From positions 62,001-126,000 of the forward strand of contig NZ_FTMQ01000001.1 in NCBI RefSeq assembly GCF_900156055.1: a DNA stretch of 64,000 bases. The letters run 5' to 3'. The notes beneath the pieces were generated by a model. It was not told where the DNA came from. It worked only from the letters and a program-made list of their open reading frames with translations, and ran no database searches. This DNA comes from Rhizobium sp. RU33A. GTDB lineage: Bacteria; Pseudomonadota; Alphaproteobacteria; Rhizobiales; Rhizobiaceae. Position numbers and translations under genes: made by a program. This document shows positions 28,352 through 36,679 of the stretch, piece by piece. Position 1 is the stretch's first letter. Each line of letters begins with the position of its first letter.

Positions 28352-29029
28352 TCAAATTCCAAGAACCGGCTGAACCAGTCGAACAAGCAAACTCTTGAAC
28401 TTCAGCGGCGCATCGGTGACCGCAAGACAAATGCAATCCTCATCCGGCGTCGCCACCGGCTGGTGCGTCAAGGTCTCGTCGGCCTCTTCAATGTCCCCGC
28501 GCTTGAATACGGTTGCACCATCGGTGAACGCGCCTTTGAGGACCAGCGTCAGCTCACGTCCGCCATGCGAGTGCTCCGGAACCGGCTTGCCGGCCGGAAT
28601 CTTCAAGAGGCGAACCTGGCTCTCTGTATCCCCCGTTTTGATCGGGATATGATAGGCGCCGCGGCCGAGTGCCTTCCATTTCAACACGTCGACGTCGCCG
28701 CCGAGATAGGAGCGCAGCGGCTCCGGTAGAACTGGAAGGTCGGTAGGCGTGGCAACAGGCTTCGCCGCAGCGAGCCGCGACGTCCCCTGCGACTTGAGCT
28801 TCGTCTTCATGGCCGACCAACTGTCGGACACTGGCGTCTCCTCGGCGGTCACCTCAGTCGCCTCGAGCAATTGACCGCCGGTGTGCTCCATGAACGACAG
28901 CCGGTCGCGGCACGCCGGGCACAGCGCCAGATGCGTTGCAACGGCAATGCTCCAGCCCTCGGCCAGGTTTCCGGTCGCATAATCGAGCAGAAGCTCGTCG
29001 CTGATATGGTGTTGAACGTGGAGGGTCAT
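28352..29029 (-). CDS. chrR: Zinc anti-sigma factor, ChrR family
   Basis: Anti-sigma factor of 225 residues. The N-terminal zinc anti-sigma domain has HLALCPAC (HxxxCxxC) near residue 33. The C-terminal half is a cupin (IPIKTGDTESQVRLLKI, PEHSHGGRELTLVLKGAFTD) that in Rhodobacter senses singlet oxygen. It sequesters RpoE until oxidative damage triggers its degradation. The start codon overlaps the rpoE stop (ATGA), giving coupled synthesis of sigma and anti-sigma. Confidence 0.92.
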   Translation of the reverse strand: MTLHVQHHISDELLLDYATGNLAEGWSIAVATHLALCPACRDRLSFMEHTGGQLLEATEVTAEETPVSDSWSAMKTKLKSQGTSRLAAAKPVATPTDLPVLPEPLRSYLGGDVDVLKWKALGRGAYHIPIKTGDTESQVRLLKIPAGKPVPEHSHGGRELTLVLKGAFTDGATVFKRGDIEEADETLTHQPVATPDEDCICLAVTDAPLKFKSLLVRLVQPVLGI

Positions 29030-29595
29030 GCTCGCTCCTCCAATGCTGCGCGCAGCTTCGCGAAGGCGAGGCGGATACGCGATTTAACGGTTCCCATCGG
29101 CAGTCCGAGTTCGGCTGCGATCGTGCTGTGGGATGCTTCTCTGTAGAATGACATTTTGAGGAGTTCGAGCTGTTCGGGTGGTAGGGTTTCCATGGCGCGC
29201 CGAAGGCGATCAGCCTCCTGCTTGCCTTCGAATTCGACATCGGCCGGTGGCACATCGTCCGGCACGAAGGCCGGATCAGACGGGTCAAAGGTCGGCCGTT
29301 TCTCGCGGCGGAATGCGTCGATGCGTTGGTTGCGGGCGATGGTGAAGATCCAGCTCGAGACATTTCCCCTTGTGGGGTCGAACTGTTCAGCCTTGTTCCA
29401 GACTGCAAGCATGGTCTCTTGCATCAGCTCTTCAGCAGCCTGTCCGTCACGGGCAAGCTTCGCCATGTAGGCACGCACCTTCGGACCATAAAATTTGAAA
29501 ATCGTCTCGAAGGCTTCGATGTCTCTATCGCGGCCGACGGCGGCCAAAAGCTGCGAGAAGTTACGCTGGTCCAGTTCTTCCACCGACTCGGTCAT
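29026..29595 (-). CDS. rpoE: ECF sigma factor RpoE (ECF11-type, ChrR partner)
   Basis: Sigma factor of 189 residues. Region 2 contains AYMAKLARDGQAAEELMQETMLAVWNKA and NVSSWIFTIARNQRIDAFRR. Region 4 has LPPEQLELLKMSFYREASHSTIAAELGLPMGTVKSRIRLAFAKLR. It matches the group controlled by ChrR that directs the singlet-oxygen response. The frame is open to 29739, but the ATG at 29595 (MTESVEELD) gives the normal N-terminus. The gene faces away from the FAD oxidoreductase operon, so the gap between them probably holds promoters for both. Confidence 0.92.
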   Translation of the reverse strand: MTESVEELDQRNFSQLLAAVGRDRDIEAFETIFKFYGPKVRAYMAKLARDGQAAEELMQETMLAVWNKAEQFDPTRGNVSSWIFTIARNQRIDAFRREKRPTFDPSDPAFVPDDVPPADVEFEGKQEADRLRRAMETLPPEQLELLKMSFYREASHSTIAAELGLPMGTVKSRIRLAFAKLRAALEERA

Positions 29596-29709
29596 CGAAA
29601 CGCTTTTTTTCCCTCGTTTGAGCGACGCAACGACCTTTTGCCGTGCACTTCGCCCGGGGTCATTGTGGCACGCATCTGCCGAGATGTGTATCGCGTTCAT
29701 CATGCAGCG

Positions 29710-29738
29710 GTCTACGCCGCGGTTCTCGGCTCGGATCA
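29710..29738 (-). promoter_or_regulatory. Candidate RpoE-type promoter of rpoE-chrR
   Basis: On the minus strand TGATCC (29738-29733) is followed after exactly 18 bases by TAGAC (29714-29710). It resembles the TGATCC/TA-rich promoters reported for Rhodobacter RpoE, and would give a leader of about 105 bases before the rpoE ATG. The spacing is seen; recognition by this sigma factor is inferred. Confidence 0.4.
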
Positions 29739-29836
29739 CTGCCTGTGAATTTATTCGCTGCGATCAATCCATTAAGATTTGCTTTGCGTAATCAGCGACA
29801 AACAGATTGAATTGCAGATGTGGCAAAGGGCGGGAA

Positions 29837-31195
29837 ATGGACACTGGTATGACGAAGGCCGCATCCGGCGGTAAACGCAGGATCGCGGTCATCGGATCGG
29901 GGATTTCGGGCCTCTCATCCGCCTGGCTGCTTTCAAAGAGCGCCGATGTCGTTCTCTACGAAACCGAGAGCCGCCCGGGTGGCCATTCGAATACGGTGAT
30001 CGCCCCCGGCGCCCAGAAAGACATCCCCGTCGACACTGGCTTCATCGTTTACAACGACCGGAACTACCCCAATCTCGTGAAGCTTTTCGAGCATCTCGAT
30101 GTGCCAACCCTGCCGTCGAATATGTCATTTGCCGCCTCTCTCGGCGGTGGCGCCTTCGAATATTCGGGTTCGGGGCTCTCAGGGCTCTTGGGGCAGAAGT
30201 CGAACATTCTGCGCCCGCGCTTCTGGCGCATGGTGAAGGACGTTCTTCGCTTCTACAAGGAAGCCCCCGGCCTTCTTGAGCGTCGTGAACTCGAAGGCGT
30301 GTCGCTCGGCGACTACCTCGCATCCGCCGATTATTCGCCTTCGTTCATCGAGGATCATCTGCTGCCGATGGGCGCTGCGATCTGGTCGACCACAGCGTCG
30401 GAGATGCGGCTTTATCCGCTGCATGCCTTCATCCGCTTCTTTTCAAACCATGGTTTGCTGGTCCTCAAGGATCGGCCGCAATGGCGCACGGTCAAGGGCG
30501 GCAGCCGTGAATATGTTGCCCGTATCCTGGCCGACTTTAACGGCGAAGTGCGCCTGGGCACCGCCGTGACAGGTGTTCGCCGCGGCGTTGCCGGCGTTCA
30601 GGTGACCGATGTGCTTGGTGGCGTGGAGGTCTTTGATGACGTCGTTCTCGCCACCCACGCAAACCAGAGCATCGATCTCCTGGAGGACGCCGACAGCGAA
30701 GAGATCGAGATCCTCGAGTCCTTCCAGTACACGCCCAATCTCGCCGTGCTGCATTCGGACGAGACTTTGATGCCGAAGCGAAAGTCAGTCTGGTCCAGCT
30801 GGAACTATGTGGCGGAGAAACAGGCAGACTCGAGCGAAACCCTTTGCGTCACCTACTGGATGAACAAGCTGCAGTCGCTCGATCCGGCAGCGCCTCTCTT
30901 CGTCACGCTCAACCCCTGCCGTCTGATCGATCCGTCCAAGATCATCAAGACTTTCAACTATGAACACCCGCTCTTCGATGTGGCAGCAATTCGCGCCCAG
31001 CGCCGTATCTGGCAGCTTCAGGGCCGCCGCAACACATGGTTCTGCGGTGCCTATTTCGGTAGCGGGTTCCATGAAGATGGCCTGCAGGCGGGGCTTGCCG
31101 TCGCCGAAGCGCTCGGCGGTGTCCGTCGTCCATGGTCGGTCGAAAACGAATCGGGTCGCATCGTCATCGGTCGCCAGCTCGAGGCGGCGGAATGA
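29837..31195 (+). CDS. FAD-dependent oxidoreductase, flavin amine oxidase-like (UfaD-like candidate)
   Basis: Flavoprotein of 452 residues. The N-terminal FAD motif reads IAVIGSGISGLSSAWLLSKSADVVLYE, with RPGGHSNT following. The middle has ATHANQSIDLLED, and the C-terminal FAD segment has CGAYFGSGFHEDGLQAGLAVAEALGG. It heads a three-gene, stop/start-overlapping operon with a DUF1365 gene and a cyclopropane-synthase-like methyltransferase, divergent from rpoE-chrR. In Rhodobacter the corresponding gene is in the RpoE regulon, and such enzymes act on phospholipid fatty acyl chains in furan fatty acid formation. The specific reaction is inferred. Confidence 0.85.
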   Translation: MDTGMTKAASGGKRRIAVIGSGISGLSSAWLLSKSADVVLYETESRPGGHSNTVIAPGAQKDIPVDTGFIVYNDRNYPNLVKLFEHLDVPTLPSNMSFAASLGGGAFEYSGSGLSGLLGQKSNILRPRFWRMVKDVLRFYKEAPGLLERRELEGVSLGDYLASADYSPSFIEDHLLPMGAAIWSTTASEMRLYPLHAFIRFFSNHGLLVLKDRPQWRTVKGGSREYVARILADFNGEVRLGTAVTGVRRGVAGVQVTDVLGGVEVFDDVVLATHANQSIDLLEDADSEEIEILESFQYTPNLAVLHSDETLMPKRKSVWSSWNYVAEKQADSSETLCVTYWMNKLQSLDPAAPLFVTLNPCRLIDPSKIIKTFNYEHPLFDVAAIRAQRRIWQLQGRRNTWFCGAYFGSGFHEDGLQAGLAVAEALGGVRRPWSVENESGRIVIGRQLEAAE

Positions 31196-31986
31196 AGCTG
31201 GAGTCCGCAATCTATGCCGGGCATGTGCTGCATGTCCGCAGCCGGCCCAAGAAGCACAGCCTGCGCTACAGTGTGTTTTCGCTTCTGGTCGACCTCGATG
31301 AGATCGACCAGTTGAACGAAGGCCTGCGCCTCTTCGGCTACAACAGGGCGGCGCTCTATTCGGTGTATGACGCGGATCACGGCAATGGCCGCACCGGCGA
31401 ACTGAGAGCCTGGGTCGAAGAACGCCTGGCCGCGGCCGGCGTGGAGGCCGATGGCATCAAGATCCACATGCTCTGCTATCCGCGGATCCTGGGCTATGTC
31501 TTCAATCCCATCACTGTGTTCTTCTGCTACCGCGCCGAAGATGACCTTGCCGCAGTCCTCTACGAGGTCTGCAACACCTTCAACGAGCGCCACACCTATG
31601 TGATTCCGATCGAGGCTGAAGAGAACGGCATCCTGCGCCATCGTTGCGCAAAGGAGATGTATGTCTCGCCATTCATGCCGATGAACTGCGAATACAATTT
31701 CCGTATCAGCCCGCCGACCGATGATGTGGCCATCAACATCGGCGAGAGCGATCCGGAAGGGCCACTTTTGTTTGCAACTTTTTCCGGCCGGCGCCGTCCT
31801 TTGTCAGACAAAGGTTTGTTGCACATGTTGCTGAAGTACCCTTTGATGACCCTCAAAGTGATGGGGGGCATTCACTGGGAGGCGCTGAAGCTCTGGTGGA
31901 AGGGTGTACCCATCTACCGACATAAGCCAGCAGCAGCCAGAATAGCGTCTACGATCGTCGTGCAGAATGGGATGAACAAGTCATGA
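31192..31986 (+). CDS. DUF1365 protein of the fatty-acid modification operon
   Basis: Protein of 264 residues matching DUF1365 over its length. Visible landmarks are the N-terminal SAIYAGHVLHVRSRPKKHSLRY, LCYPRILGYVFNPITVFFCY, EVCNTFNERHTYVIP and KEMYVSPFMPMNCEYNFRI. DUF1365 genes nearly always sit between an FAD oxidoreductase and a cyclopropane-fatty-acid-synthase-like methyltransferase, as here. Its ATG overlaps the preceding stop codon, and its own stop overlaps the next ATG. A role in oxygen insertion into methylated acyl chains is a hypothesis based on the Rhodobacter furan fatty acid genes. Confidence 0.87.
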   Translation: MKLESAIYAGHVLHVRSRPKKHSLRYSVFSLLVDLDEIDQLNEGLRLFGYNRAALYSVYDADHGNGRTGELRAWVEERLAAAGVEADGIKIHMLCYPRILGYVFNPITVFFCYRAEDDLAAVLYEVCNTFNERHTYVIPIEAEENGILRHRCAKEMYVSPFMPMNCEYNFRISPPTDDVAINIGESDPEGPLLFATFSGRRRPLSDKGLLHMLLKYPLMTLKVMGGIHWEALKLWWKGVPIYRHKPAAARIASTIVVQNGMNKS

Positions 31987-33200
31987 GTCACGCTGAGCAG
32001 GAAATGCACCCTGTGGTTAGCTCTCTCACATTCTGGCAGCGCATGATGTGCCGCTGGGCCGACAGGATCGCCGTGGGCCGCCTGACACTTCAGTTCGAAG
32101 GCTATGGTGAACATGTCGCGATCGGTGCAAACCCGGGCCCGAACGCCGTGTTGTGTGTCCGCAATGCGAGCCCTGTCTTTCGCCTCTTGACCAGCGGGAC
32201 CCTTGGCTTTGCCCAGGCCTATATGGACGGAGATCTGGATTCTCCTGAAATTGGCGCGGTGCTTGAACTCGCGCTGGCCAACGAAGCGCAGCTCGGGCGA
32301 GTTCTGTCCTCCTCATCCATCTTCATGACGCTCGCCCGCTTGCGTCACAAGCTGCGCCGCAACTCGAAGAAGGGTAGCCGGCGAAATATCGCCTATCATT
32401 ACGATCTCGGCAATGCGTTCTACGGCCTGTGGCTGGACCGCACCATGACCTATTCCTCCGCGCTCTACAGCGCACCCAGCATGAGCCTTGCTGATGCGCA
32501 GGAGGCAAAATACGCCCGCATCGTCGAAGAACTGAAGATCGGTCCTGAGGATCATGTCCTCGAAATCGGCTGCGGTTGGGGCGGCTTTGCCGAACATGCG
32601 ATCCGCAAGACCGGCTGCAGGGTCACCGGGCTGACGCTATCGACCGAACAGGCGAAATTCGCCCGCGAGCGGCTCGATAAGGCCGGTTTCGCCGACAGGG
32701 TCGACATTAGGCTCGAGGACTACCGCGATTGTCGCGGGCAATATGATAAGATTGTTTCTATCGAGATGTTCGAGGCGGTGGGTGAAGAAAACTGGCCTGT
32801 TTATTTCAAGGCCGTGCAGAACCTGCTGGTCGAAGGCGGGCAGGCGCTGATCCAGACCATCACCATCGATGAGAGCCGCTTCGACTACTACCGCCGCAGC
32901 GCCGATTTTATCCAGACCTACATCTTCCCCGGCGGCATGCTGCCCTCGGTGACCGTTTTCGAGCGGGACGCTGAGGCTGCAGGCCTTAAGGTCGGCGATC
33001 GCTTCCGCTTCGGCCGCGATTACGATCGCACGCTCATCGCCTGGGACCATGCCTTCACGGCCAACTGGCAGAAGATCGAGCCCCTCGGCTTCGATCGCCG
33101 CTTCTACCGCATGTGGCGTCTCTACCTGCATTATTGCGCGGTTGGCTTCCGCTTCGGTCGCATCGACGTCGTCCAGTTCAGGCTGGACAAGCCAGCCTGA
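31983..33200 (+). CDS. Cyclopropane-fatty-acid-synthase-like SAM methyltransferase
   Basis: SAM-dependent methyltransferase of 405 residues acting on unsaturated phospholipid acyl chains. The SAM-binding motif reads VLEIGCGWGGFAEHAIRKTGCRVTGLTLS. Typical CFA synthase segments are IAYHYDLGNAFYGLWLDRTMTYSSALY, DKIVSIEMFEAVGEENW and IFPGGMLPS. It could make cyclopropane or 11-methyl fatty acids; neighbours argue for the methylation step of furan-type fatty acid synthesis. It is the last gene of the coupled operon and is convergent with the SDR gene. Confidence 0.88.
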   Translation: MSHAEQEMHPVVSSLTFWQRMMCRWADRIAVGRLTLQFEGYGEHVAIGANPGPNAVLCVRNASPVFRLLTSGTLGFAQAYMDGDLDSPEIGAVLELALANEAQLGRVLSSSSIFMTLARLRHKLRRNSKKGSRRNIAYHYDLGNAFYGLWLDRTMTYSSALYSAPSMSLADAQEAKYARIVEELKIGPEDHVLEIGCGWGGFAEHAIRKTGCRVTGLTLSTEQAKFARERLDKAGFADRVDIRLEDYRDCRGQYDKIVSIEMFEAVGEENWPVYFKAVQNLLVEGGQALIQTITIDESRFDYYRRSADFIQTYIFPGGMLPSVTVFERDAEAAGLKVGDRFRFGRDYDRTLIAWDHAFTANWQKIEPLGFDRRFYRMWRLYLHYCAVGFRFGRIDVVQFRLDKPA

Positions 33201-33236
33201 ACGTCAGGTTTTCCAGATTTGCAGTTTTTCCTCGGG

Positions 33237-33992
33237 TCAAGAGCCCTTCGGCCGGAGCATCTTGCGCGTCAGCGCAAAGCGTAGCGCGTGGGGCAGGGCG
33301 TGCAGGAAACGGATCGCGAGTGCCATCTTCCAGGGGAAGATGATCTCGAACTTGCCATTGGCCAGCCCCTTGGCGATCGTGTCGGCAGCCTCTTCCGAGG
33401 AGACCAGGAAGGGCATCGGGAAGTCGTTCTTCTTGGTCAGCGGTGTGTCGACGAAACCCGGGTTGATGATGGTCATCTTCACGCCATGACGCTCGAGCTC
33501 TGGGTAGAGCGCTTCGCACATCACATTGAGCGCGGCCTTCGTCGCGCCGTAGGTCGCAGCACCCGGCAGCCCCACATAGCCCGATACGGAGGCAACGACT
33601 GCGATATGTCCGCGGCGTCGCGCGATCATTGCCGGCATCACTGCTTCCAGACACGACGCGGTGCCGAGCACGTTGAGTTCGAACATCTGGCGGGTCCGTG
33701 CGCTGTCAAAGTCATCGGCATAATCGCGGGTGTAGGAACCGGCCGCAAAGACGGCGAGATCGACCGGGCCCATTTCGCTCTCGATCGCCGCATAAGTCTG
33801 CTTGACCGCTGTAGGGTCGGTGACGTCGAGCGGGTAGACGCCGACCTTGCCGGGATGACTGGCTGAGAGGGACGCGAGCGCATCGACATTGCGGGCGCTG
33901 ACGGCTATCCGGTAGCCGTCTCGAAGCAGGCGTTCGGAGAGCGCCCGGCCAATGCCGGTGCTGGAACCCGTAATCCAGGCAATCTTGTTCAT
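33237..33992 (-). CDS. Short-chain dehydrogenase/reductase
   Basis: NAD(P)-dependent SDR of 251 residues. The cofactor motif TGSSTGIGRALSERL begins near residue 8. The catalytic region has ASVSGYVGLPGAATYGATKAAL with the Tyr-x-x-x-Lys pair. The C-terminal tail is hydrophobic and basic (FLHALPHALRFALTRKML), suggesting membrane association. It converges on the methyltransferase gene with 36 bases between. An SDR is also present in the Rhodobacter RpoE-linked cluster, so a lipid substrate is plausible but unproven. Confidence 0.87.
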   Translation of the reverse strand: MNKIAWITGSSTGIGRALSERLLRDGYRIAVSARNVDALASLSASHPGKVGVYPLDVTDPTAVKQTYAAIESEMGPVDLAVFAAGSYTRDYADDFDSARTRQMFELNVLGTASCLEAVMPAMIARRRGHIAVVASVSGYVGLPGAATYGATKAALNVMCEALYPELERHGVKMTIINPGFVDTPLTKKNDFPMPFLVSSEEAADTIAKGLANGKFEIIFPWKMALAIRFLHALPHALRFALTRKMLRPKGS

Positions 33993-34044
33993 GATATCCT
34001 CTTGCTTGATCTCCTGAACAATACGCCCCGGGGGCGAGCTCGGT

Positions 34045-35469
34045 TCAGGCCGTCCAGCTGGAGAGCAGCGAAAGCCCCTGCTTCAGCAGATCCTCTGCGT
34101 CTTCCTTGTTGGCGGCCTCGACATAACAGCGCATCTCCGGCGCATTGCCAGAGGGCCGAAAGTGGATGACCCGGCCATCGGCCAGCGTTGCCCGCAATCC
34201 ATCGATGTCGCTGACGCTTTCGACGGCACCGATTGGGCTGAGGAAAGCCGACAAGTGATCTCCCGATGCCCTGAGATGCTGCATGAGCGAGGCGCTGCGT
34301 TCACTTGCGTAGTTCTCCAGGCGGTCGCTGAGCGCCACCGGGAGATTGAAATCATCAACCAATTCTGAAAGCGAAAGGCCGCGGTCTGCCGCGGTTCCGA
34401 GCACGGCCAGCGCCGGTAGGAAGCTGTCCCGGGTCGGTAGGGCCGCGATCGTCTTATCACCGATGGTGAAATCGGAGCCAAGCATCAGGCCGCCATTCGC
34501 CTCGAAACCGAGCACCCCGGTTTCCCCGGCTGATAGCTCCTCTTCCATGGCGGCGATGACAAAGGGCGAGCCGACGCGCGTGCGGCGCACGGCAAAGCCG
34601 CCGTCCTGCTCGAGGCCGGAATTCGACGTAACGGGCGTTGCTACAACCTTCGCCTTGAGGAAGCGGGAAACGATCAGGCCGAGCAGATCGCCGCGCAGCG
34701 GCCTGCCATGTTCGTCGGCCACCAGTGGCCGGTCCCCGTCGCCATCCGTCGAGATGATCGCGTCGAGGGCGAGTTCGTCGCTCCAATGCGCAAGCTGCGT
34801 GACCGTGTCCGCCGATACCGCTTCGGTATCGACAGGGATGAACTGCTCCGAGCGCCCCAGCGGAAACACGGTTGCTCCGCAATGCTCAACTACCGTGACC
34901 AGCATGTCGCGGGCGACCGAACTGTGTTGGTAGATGCCGATCCGCTTTCCCTTCAGCGCATCGGGCGCAAGGATGCCGAGATTGCGGTCGATGAAGAGCT
35001 GCGCTGCCTCTGCCTCGCCAGCCGTTCCGGAACCGGCCTCGACCTTGTTGGCATCTGCATCGTCTTTCAATGCGGCTGCGAGGCGGGTGATCGCCTCCTC
35101 GTCGCTCTTGTTGACCTCTCCATCGGGCCGGTAGAATTTGATGCCGTTGCGGTCGGCGGGAATATGGGAGCCGGTGACCATGATGCCGGCTGCCCCGATC
35201 GAGGCGCCGTAGAGCGCGAGCGCCGGGGTCGGGATGGTGCCGCAGTCGATCGAAACAAGGCCAAGGCGCTTCATCGCGGCCATGATCGTGGATGAGATTT
35301 CTGGGCTCGACGGACGAAAGTCGCGGCCGATCACGACAGGCGACCCAGGCTTCAGTGCCCCACTTTCCAGCATGTGTCTTGCGAAGGCGGTCGAATATAG
35401 TGCTGAGACCGAGCCAACGAGATCTGTCGAAAGCCCTCTCAAGCCGCTCGTACCGAACTTTACCGTCAT
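34045..35469 (-). CDS. manB: Phosphomannomutase/phosphohexomutase
   Basis: Alpha-D-phosphohexomutase of 474 residues interconverting hexose 6- and 1-phosphates, probably mannose phosphates for GDP-mannose and polysaccharide synthesis. The N-terminus has FGTSGLRG. The phosphoserine loop is TGSHIPADRNGIK (TxSHxP type), the metal site DGDGDRPL, the sugar loop GFEANGG, and the phosphate-binding loop RPSGNAPEMR. All four family loops are present. The start at 35469 (MTVKFGTSG) gives the expected N-terminus. Which hexose is used cannot be read with certainty; NoeK/ManB-type is the best fit. Confidence 0.87.
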   Translation of the reverse strand: MTVKFGTSGLRGLSTDLVGSVSALYSTAFARHMLESGALKPGSPVVIGRDFRPSSPEISSTIMAAMKRLGLVSIDCGTIPTPALALYGASIGAAGIMVTGSHIPADRNGIKFYRPDGEVNKSDEEAITRLAAALKDDADANKVEAGSGTAGEAEAAQLFIDRNLGILAPDALKGKRIGIYQHSSVARDMLVTVVEHCGATVFPLGRSEQFIPVDTEAVSADTVTQLAHWSDELALDAIISTDGDGDRPLVADEHGRPLRGDLLGLIVSRFLKAKVVATPVTSNSGLEQDGGFAVRRTRVGSPFVIAAMEEELSAGETGVLGFEANGGLMLGSDFTIGDKTIAALPTRDSFLPALAVLGTAADRGLSLSELVDDFNLPVALSDRLENYASERSASLMQHLRASGDHLSAFLSPIGAVESVSDIDGLRATLADGRVIHFRPSGNAPEMRCYVEAANKEDAEDLLKQGLSLLSSWTA

Positions 35470-35580
35470 GCATGCCTCCTGAGGGTCTCGCGAACAGATG
35501 GCGTTATATGGGCCTGTGACCCAAGGCATCAAGCGGAACTATCGCTTGACCGTCAGGCAAGTCCAAATCTGCAGGGGGAT

Positions 35581-35710
35581 CCAGAAACGAAAAGAGCCTG
35601 GCGCGGGAGGAGGATGCGCCAGGCTCTTAAACTTGATCGGCAATTGGGAGGAGGAGGAGTATTGCCGATCCTACCGAGCGGCACTGGGAGGAGGAGTGCG
35701 CCGCTTCGAT
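35581..35710 (-). ncRNA. CcsR/alpha-r14-type small RNA with three CCUCCUCCC loops
   Basis: On the minus strand three hairpins follow one another and each displays CCTCCTCCC in its loop. The first has arms 35677-35685 and 35695-35705 with one bulged base. The second is a perfect 10-base stem (35635-35644 with 35661-35670) whose loop holds CTCCTCCTCCTCCC. The third is a 13-base stem (35592-35604 with 35616-35628) that doubles as the terminator. This anti-Shine-Dalgarno loop pattern defines the alphaproteobacterial CcsR/alpha-r14 (cuckoo) small RNAs. A well-formed promoter lies upstream. Length is about 130 bases; ends are estimated. Confidence 0.85.
35584..35628 (-). terminator. Intrinsic terminator of the small RNA
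   Basis: A 13-base perfect stem AAGAGCCTGGCGC/GCGCCAGGCTCTT (35592-35604, 35616-35628) is followed on the minus strand by TTCGTTTC. With the last stem T's this gives CTCTTTTCGTTT. The 11-base loop carries the third CCTCCTCCC motif. Confidence 0.9.
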
Positions 35711-35716
35711 GTTTTG

Positions 35717-35745
35717 GTTATACCCACGGCGCTCGATTCTGCCAA
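35717..35745 (-). promoter_or_regulatory. Sigma-70-type promoter of the small RNA
   Basis: Minus-strand TTGGCA (35745-35740) and TATAAC (35722-35717) are separated by 17 bases, a near-consensus vegetative promoter. The predicted start is near 35710, just before the first hairpin. No heat-shock-sigma motif is obvious, unlike Rhodobacter CcsR loci. Confidence 0.6.
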
Positions 35746-36041
35746 GCGCGCTTGTTGCAACGCAGCAGTGCGTAAAATGCATGGCTTGATATCCGGGCCG
35801 GAACACGCTGCTACGATTTTGGCATCTACATGCTTTCGTATCTTTCGCATCGGCGCGTTTCTCTGAAAACGAAAGCGCGTTTGCGTAGCAATTGAGCAAA
35901 TCTCTACCCTGCTTAGCAGTTTCTCATGCACCTATCACAAGGCTGTGACCGCCTTGAGTGGCCCGGGCAGGCGCGGGATGGTGCACGGGGGTGCTTTGGT
36001 CTATAGCGGGCAGGGACAACATCTGACTTCTGGAGCAACCG
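35746..36041 (+). other. Non-coding gap upstream of the RNase D gene
   Basis: About 300 bases between the small RNA promoter and the RNase D-like gene hold no convincing open frame on either strand and no strong inverted repeat. The last 40 bases contain the ribosome binding region of the nuclease gene (CTGGAGCAACC before the ATG). The rest probably contains that gene's promoter, which I could not place. Confidence 0.4.
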
Positions 36042-36665
36042 ATGACGACGATCCGCTATCACGAGGGGGACATCTCGTCCGATGCCGCCGGTCGCTATGT
36101 CGACGCCATTGCGATCGATACGGAGACCCTCGGCCTCGTAACGCGCCGCGATCGTCTCTGCGTCGTCCAGCTGTCTTCCGGTAACGGAACCGCCGACGTA
36201 ATCCGGATCGCCAAAAATCAAAAGGATGCGCCCAACCTCGTGGCGATGCTTGCGGATCCGACGCGTCAGAAGATATTCCATTATGGTCGCTTCGACATTG
36301 CGGTCCTCTTTCACACCTTCGGTGTGACCACGACCAATGTCTTCTGCACCAAGATCGCCTCCCGCTTGACCCGAACCTACACCGATCGGCACGGTCTCAA
36401 GGACAATCTCAAGGAAATGCTCGAGGTCGATATCTCCAAGGCGCAGCAATCGTCTGATTGGGCGGCCGAGACCCTGAGCCAGGCGCAGCTCGAATATGCG
36501 GCCTCGGACGTGCTGCATCTGCATGCCCTCCGCGACAAGCTCACGCAGCGCCTTTTGCGCGACGACCGGATGGAACATGCAAAGGCTTGCTTCGAATTCC
36601 TTCCCACCCGCTCCAAGCTCGATCTTCTCGGCTGGGAAGAAACCGACATCTTCGCGCATAGCTGA
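36042..36665 (+). CDS. RNase D-like 3'-5' exoribonuclease (single catalytic domain)
   Basis: Short RNase D homologue of 207 residues consisting only of the DEDD exonuclease domain; E. coli RNase D (about 375) has two extra HRDC domains. Catalytic residues are in AIDTETLGL (Asp and Glu, near residue 24), HYGRFDIAVL (Asp) and YAASDVLHL (Tyr-x-x-x-Asp). It likely trims 3' ends of small RNAs or tRNA precursors. The single-domain form is common in rhizobia. It lies close to, and opposite in strand to, the small RNA gene. Confidence 0.88.
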   Translation: MTTIRYHEGDISSDAAGRYVDAIAIDTETLGLVTRRDRLCVVQLSSGNGTADVIRIAKNQKDAPNLVAMLADPTRQKIFHYGRFDIAVLFHTFGVTTTNVFCTKIASRLTRTYTDRHGLKDNLKEMLEVDISKAQQSSDWAAETLSQAQLEYAASDVLHLHALRDKLTQRLLRDDRMEHAKACFEFLPTRSKLDLLGWEETDIFAHS

Positions 36666-36679
36666 AGTTTTTGGCGGCC

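Noticed and set aside
35498..35866. Open frame on the plus strand through the GGAGGAGG repeats
   Set aside because: Repeats are the complement of small RNA loops; the frame has no recognisable product and poor codon use.
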